From positions 1 through 53,421 of the forward strand of contig DGSB01000077.1 of NCBI GenBank assembly GCA_002390045.1: a stretch of 53,421 nt of DNA, written 5' to 3'. Under the pieces are notes generated by a model. It was not told the origin of the DNA. It saw nothing but the letters and a program-made list of their open reading frames with translations, and made no database searches. The DNA is from Fibrobacter sp. UBA4373 (lineage in GTDB: Bacteria > Fibrobacterota > Fibrobacteria > Fibrobacterales > Fibrobacteraceae). Of the stretch, positions 51,823 to 53,421 are shown one piece after another (within the stretch, counting starts at the first letter, position 1; each line of letters begins with the position of its first letter). A program made the translations under genes and the position numbers.

Positions 51823-53307
51823 TTATTCGTGGTACAGCTTGGACGTTTGATATTTTGGCTCCATGGTGAGGTTCACGCGGAGTCGGCGGAATACGTCAAC
51901 ATCGACCTGGGAAAGGATCACGCTGGCATGGACTTCACAATGTTCGAGTTCGGAGAGCTTTTCCAAGGCGATCTTTGCGTTGTAATCGGTAAGAGCGCAA
52001 ACGGAAAGCGCGATCAGGACTTCGTCCATGTGCAGACGCGGGTTCTGATGACGGAGCTGTGTCGTTTTTAAGGTCTGAATCGGTTCGATGACCATCGGGG
52101 AGAGCAAGCGGACTTCGTCCGGGATGCCGGCTAAATGCTTTAAGGCGTTCAGGAGGGCGCTTGCGCAAGCTCCGAGCAGGGAAGTCGTTTTTCCTGTCAC
52201 GATGGCACCGTCTTGCAGTTCAATGGCGACGGCCGGGCCGTTCGTTTCTTCGGCTTCCTTCAGCGCAGCGACAGCGACCTTGCGGTCTTCCGGCTTGATG
52301 TGCGCCTGTTCCATGACGAGCTTCAGCTTGTAAACCTGTTCCTGGTCTGCTTGACCCTTGCGCACCTGGCAAAGCGTGTTGTAATAACGGCGGATGATTT
52401 CTTCATTGGAAGCGGCGCATGTGGCAGCATCGTCGATGATGCAGTTTCCTGCCATGTTCACGCCCATATCCGTCGGAGACTTGTACGGAGATTCGCCGAG
52501 AATCTGCTTGAATGTCGTGTTCAAAACCGGGAAAATTTCCACGTCACGGTTGTAGTTAACCGTCGTCTTGCCGTAAGCTTCAAGATGGAACGGGTCAATC
52601 ATGTTGACGTCGTTCAAGTCGGCTGTTGCGGCTTCGTATGCGAGGTTCACCGGGTGCTTTAACGGAAGATTCCAGATCGGGAATGTTTCGAATTTTGCGT
52701 AGCCAGCTTTTACGCCGTGCTTGTTTTCGTGATAAAGTTGGGAAAGGCAGACTGCCATTTTTCCACTTCCTGGACCTGGAGCGGTGACGACGACGAGTTC
52801 TCGGGTTGTTTCCACGAATTCGTTTTTACCGTAGCCGTCGTCGCTCACGATCAGAGGAATGTTGGCCGGATAGCCTGCAATCGGATAGTGGCGGTAAACG
52901 CGAAGTCCGAGATCTTCGAGCTTTTTTTGGTAAGCGACGGCGCTTGGCTGATTTTCGAAACGAGTCAGCACAACGCTGCTTACGTAAAGGCCGTATCCGC
53001 GGAAAGCGTCGATCAGGCGAAGAACGTCCATGTCGTAAGTGATGCCTAGATCACCGCGAACTTTGTTCTTTTCGATATCGTTTGCGTTGATGGCGATGAT
53101 GATTTCGGCTTTATCTTTCATCTTCGTCAGCATGCGAATTTTGCTGTCGGGGGCAAAGCCCGGAAGAACGCGGGAAGCGTGGAAGTCGTCGAAGAGCTTT
53201 CCGCCAAATTCTAGATAAAGCTTTCCGCCAAATTTTGCGATGCGTTCAGCAATCTTTTCGGATTGCGTTTTCAAATAAGCGTCGTTGTCAAATCCAATCT
53301 TGTACAT
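51823..53307 (-). CDS. DUF1846 / UPF0371 family protein
   Basis: The 494-residue protein is full length for UPF0371. Family features include the N-terminal IGFDNDAYLKTQSEKI, VLTRFENQPSAV, a P-loop-like VVVTAPGPGSGKMAVCLSQLYHE (AxGxGSGK type), DPFHLEAYG and NYNRDVEIFP. The biochemical role is not established; the glycine-rich loop suggests nucleotide or phosphate binding. It is transcribed leftwards. Upstream, 53308-53421 is A/T-rich, with an isolated TTGACA but no matching -10, and the end of the window cuts this control region. Confidence 0.92.
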   Translation of the reverse strand: MYKIGFDNDAYLKTQSEKIAERIAKFGGKLYLEFGGKLFDDFHASRVLPGFAPDSKIRMLTKMKDKAEIIIAINANDIEKNKVRGDLGITYDMDVLRLIDAFRGYGLYVSSVVLTRFENQPSAVAYQKKLEDLGLRVYRHYPIAGYPANIPLIVSDDGYGKNEFVETTRELVVVTAPGPGSGKMAVCLSQLYHENKHGVKAGYAKFETFPIWNLPLKHPVNLAYEAATADLNDVNMIDPFHLEAYGKTTVNYNRDVEIFPVLNTTFKQILGESPYKSPTDMGVNMAGNCIIDDAATCAASNEEIIRRYYNTLCQVRKGQADQEQVYKLKLVMEQAHIKPEDRKVAVAALKEAEETNGPAVAIELQDGAIVTGKTTSLLGACASALLNALKHLAGIPDEVRLLSPMVIEPIQTLKTTQLRHQNPRLHMDEVLIALSVCALTDYNAKIALEKLSELEHCEVHASVILSQVDVDVFRRLRVNLTMEPKYQTSKLYHE

Positions 53308-53421
53308 ATACCACAGAGCCTTTATTTCAGAGTCATTTTGTCAAAAATAATAATTCTGCCATTTCCTCTGTAGGAACTTTTTACTGTTTTTCAAAAAAGG
53401 AAAATGGTCAGTTTTCTCCTC

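Noticed and set aside
53339..53344. TTGACA on the reverse strand upstream of the DUF1846 gene as a promoter
   Set aside because: No TATATT-like hexamer lies at 16-18 bases, so I do not call it.

Overview
The window is bacterial chromosome from a Gram-negative organism of the Fibrobacter type (Fibrobacterota, FCB group). The evidence is a Ser/Gly/Asn-rich repeat linker on a large surface protein with a basic C-terminal tail, a complete Tol-Pal operon, a group II GGGP synthase, a Bacteroidota-style topoisomerase pair, and GSCFA, UPF0210 and DUF1846 proteins. The genus is inferred from these features, not proven. There are 43 protein genes (the first one cut by the window edge), one tRNA-Ala, and no insertion sequence, prophage, CRISPR array or rRNA. 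No gap between genes exceeds 300 bases.

Layout. 1-3403: end of a repeat-linker surface protein, then a GGGP synthase. 3465-10356: a tightly packed six-gene run with a small membrane protein, an ABC exporter pair, two degenerate PilT/GspE-like proteins and a patatin/beta-barrel protein. 10361-12122: MltG (reverse strand), a small secreted protein, and tRNA-Ala(CGC) with a consensus promoter. 12163-20181 (reverse): CBM9-like protein, M23 protein, RNase D, tatA, tatC, a TatB/5-formyl-THF cyclo-ligase fusion, two methyltransferases and ung. 20253-24975: tolQ-tolR-tolA-tolB-pal-cpoB. 24999-30635 (reverse): parE-parC-queF-queC. 30899-35007: a two-gene amino-acid ABC importer of very unusual architecture. 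35064-38621: prmA, ACT protein, UPF0210, GSCFA. 38678-40249: a small lipoprotein and an outer-membrane barrel. 40261-46718: a type II fatty acid/polyketide-like cluster (thioesterase, ACP, fused KS-CLF, ketoreductase, dehydratase, acyltransferase, patatin) followed by dtd. 46822-51771: a receptor with two solute-binding domains, two GGDEF domains and an EAL domain, then a tandem SIMPL protein. 51823-53307: DUF1846 protein.

Most original observations: (1) TatB appears to be fused to 5-formyltetrahydrofolate cyclo-ligase inside a tatA-tatC operon. (2) A 1004-residue lipoprotein carries two whole and two half solute-binding domains ahead of a permease; the halves are in permuted order. Its partner ABC ATPase has a C-terminal tail resembling a degenerate RsbW/HATPase fold. 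(3) A ketosynthase is fused in frame to a catalytically dead chain-length-factor-like partner, in a cluster with lipid enzymes. (4) Two adjacent PilT-like proteins both lack key ATPase residues. (5) A TATATT -10-like box lies 6-10 bases before several start codons that lack a Shine-Dalgarno sequence, which suggests leaderless mRNAs.
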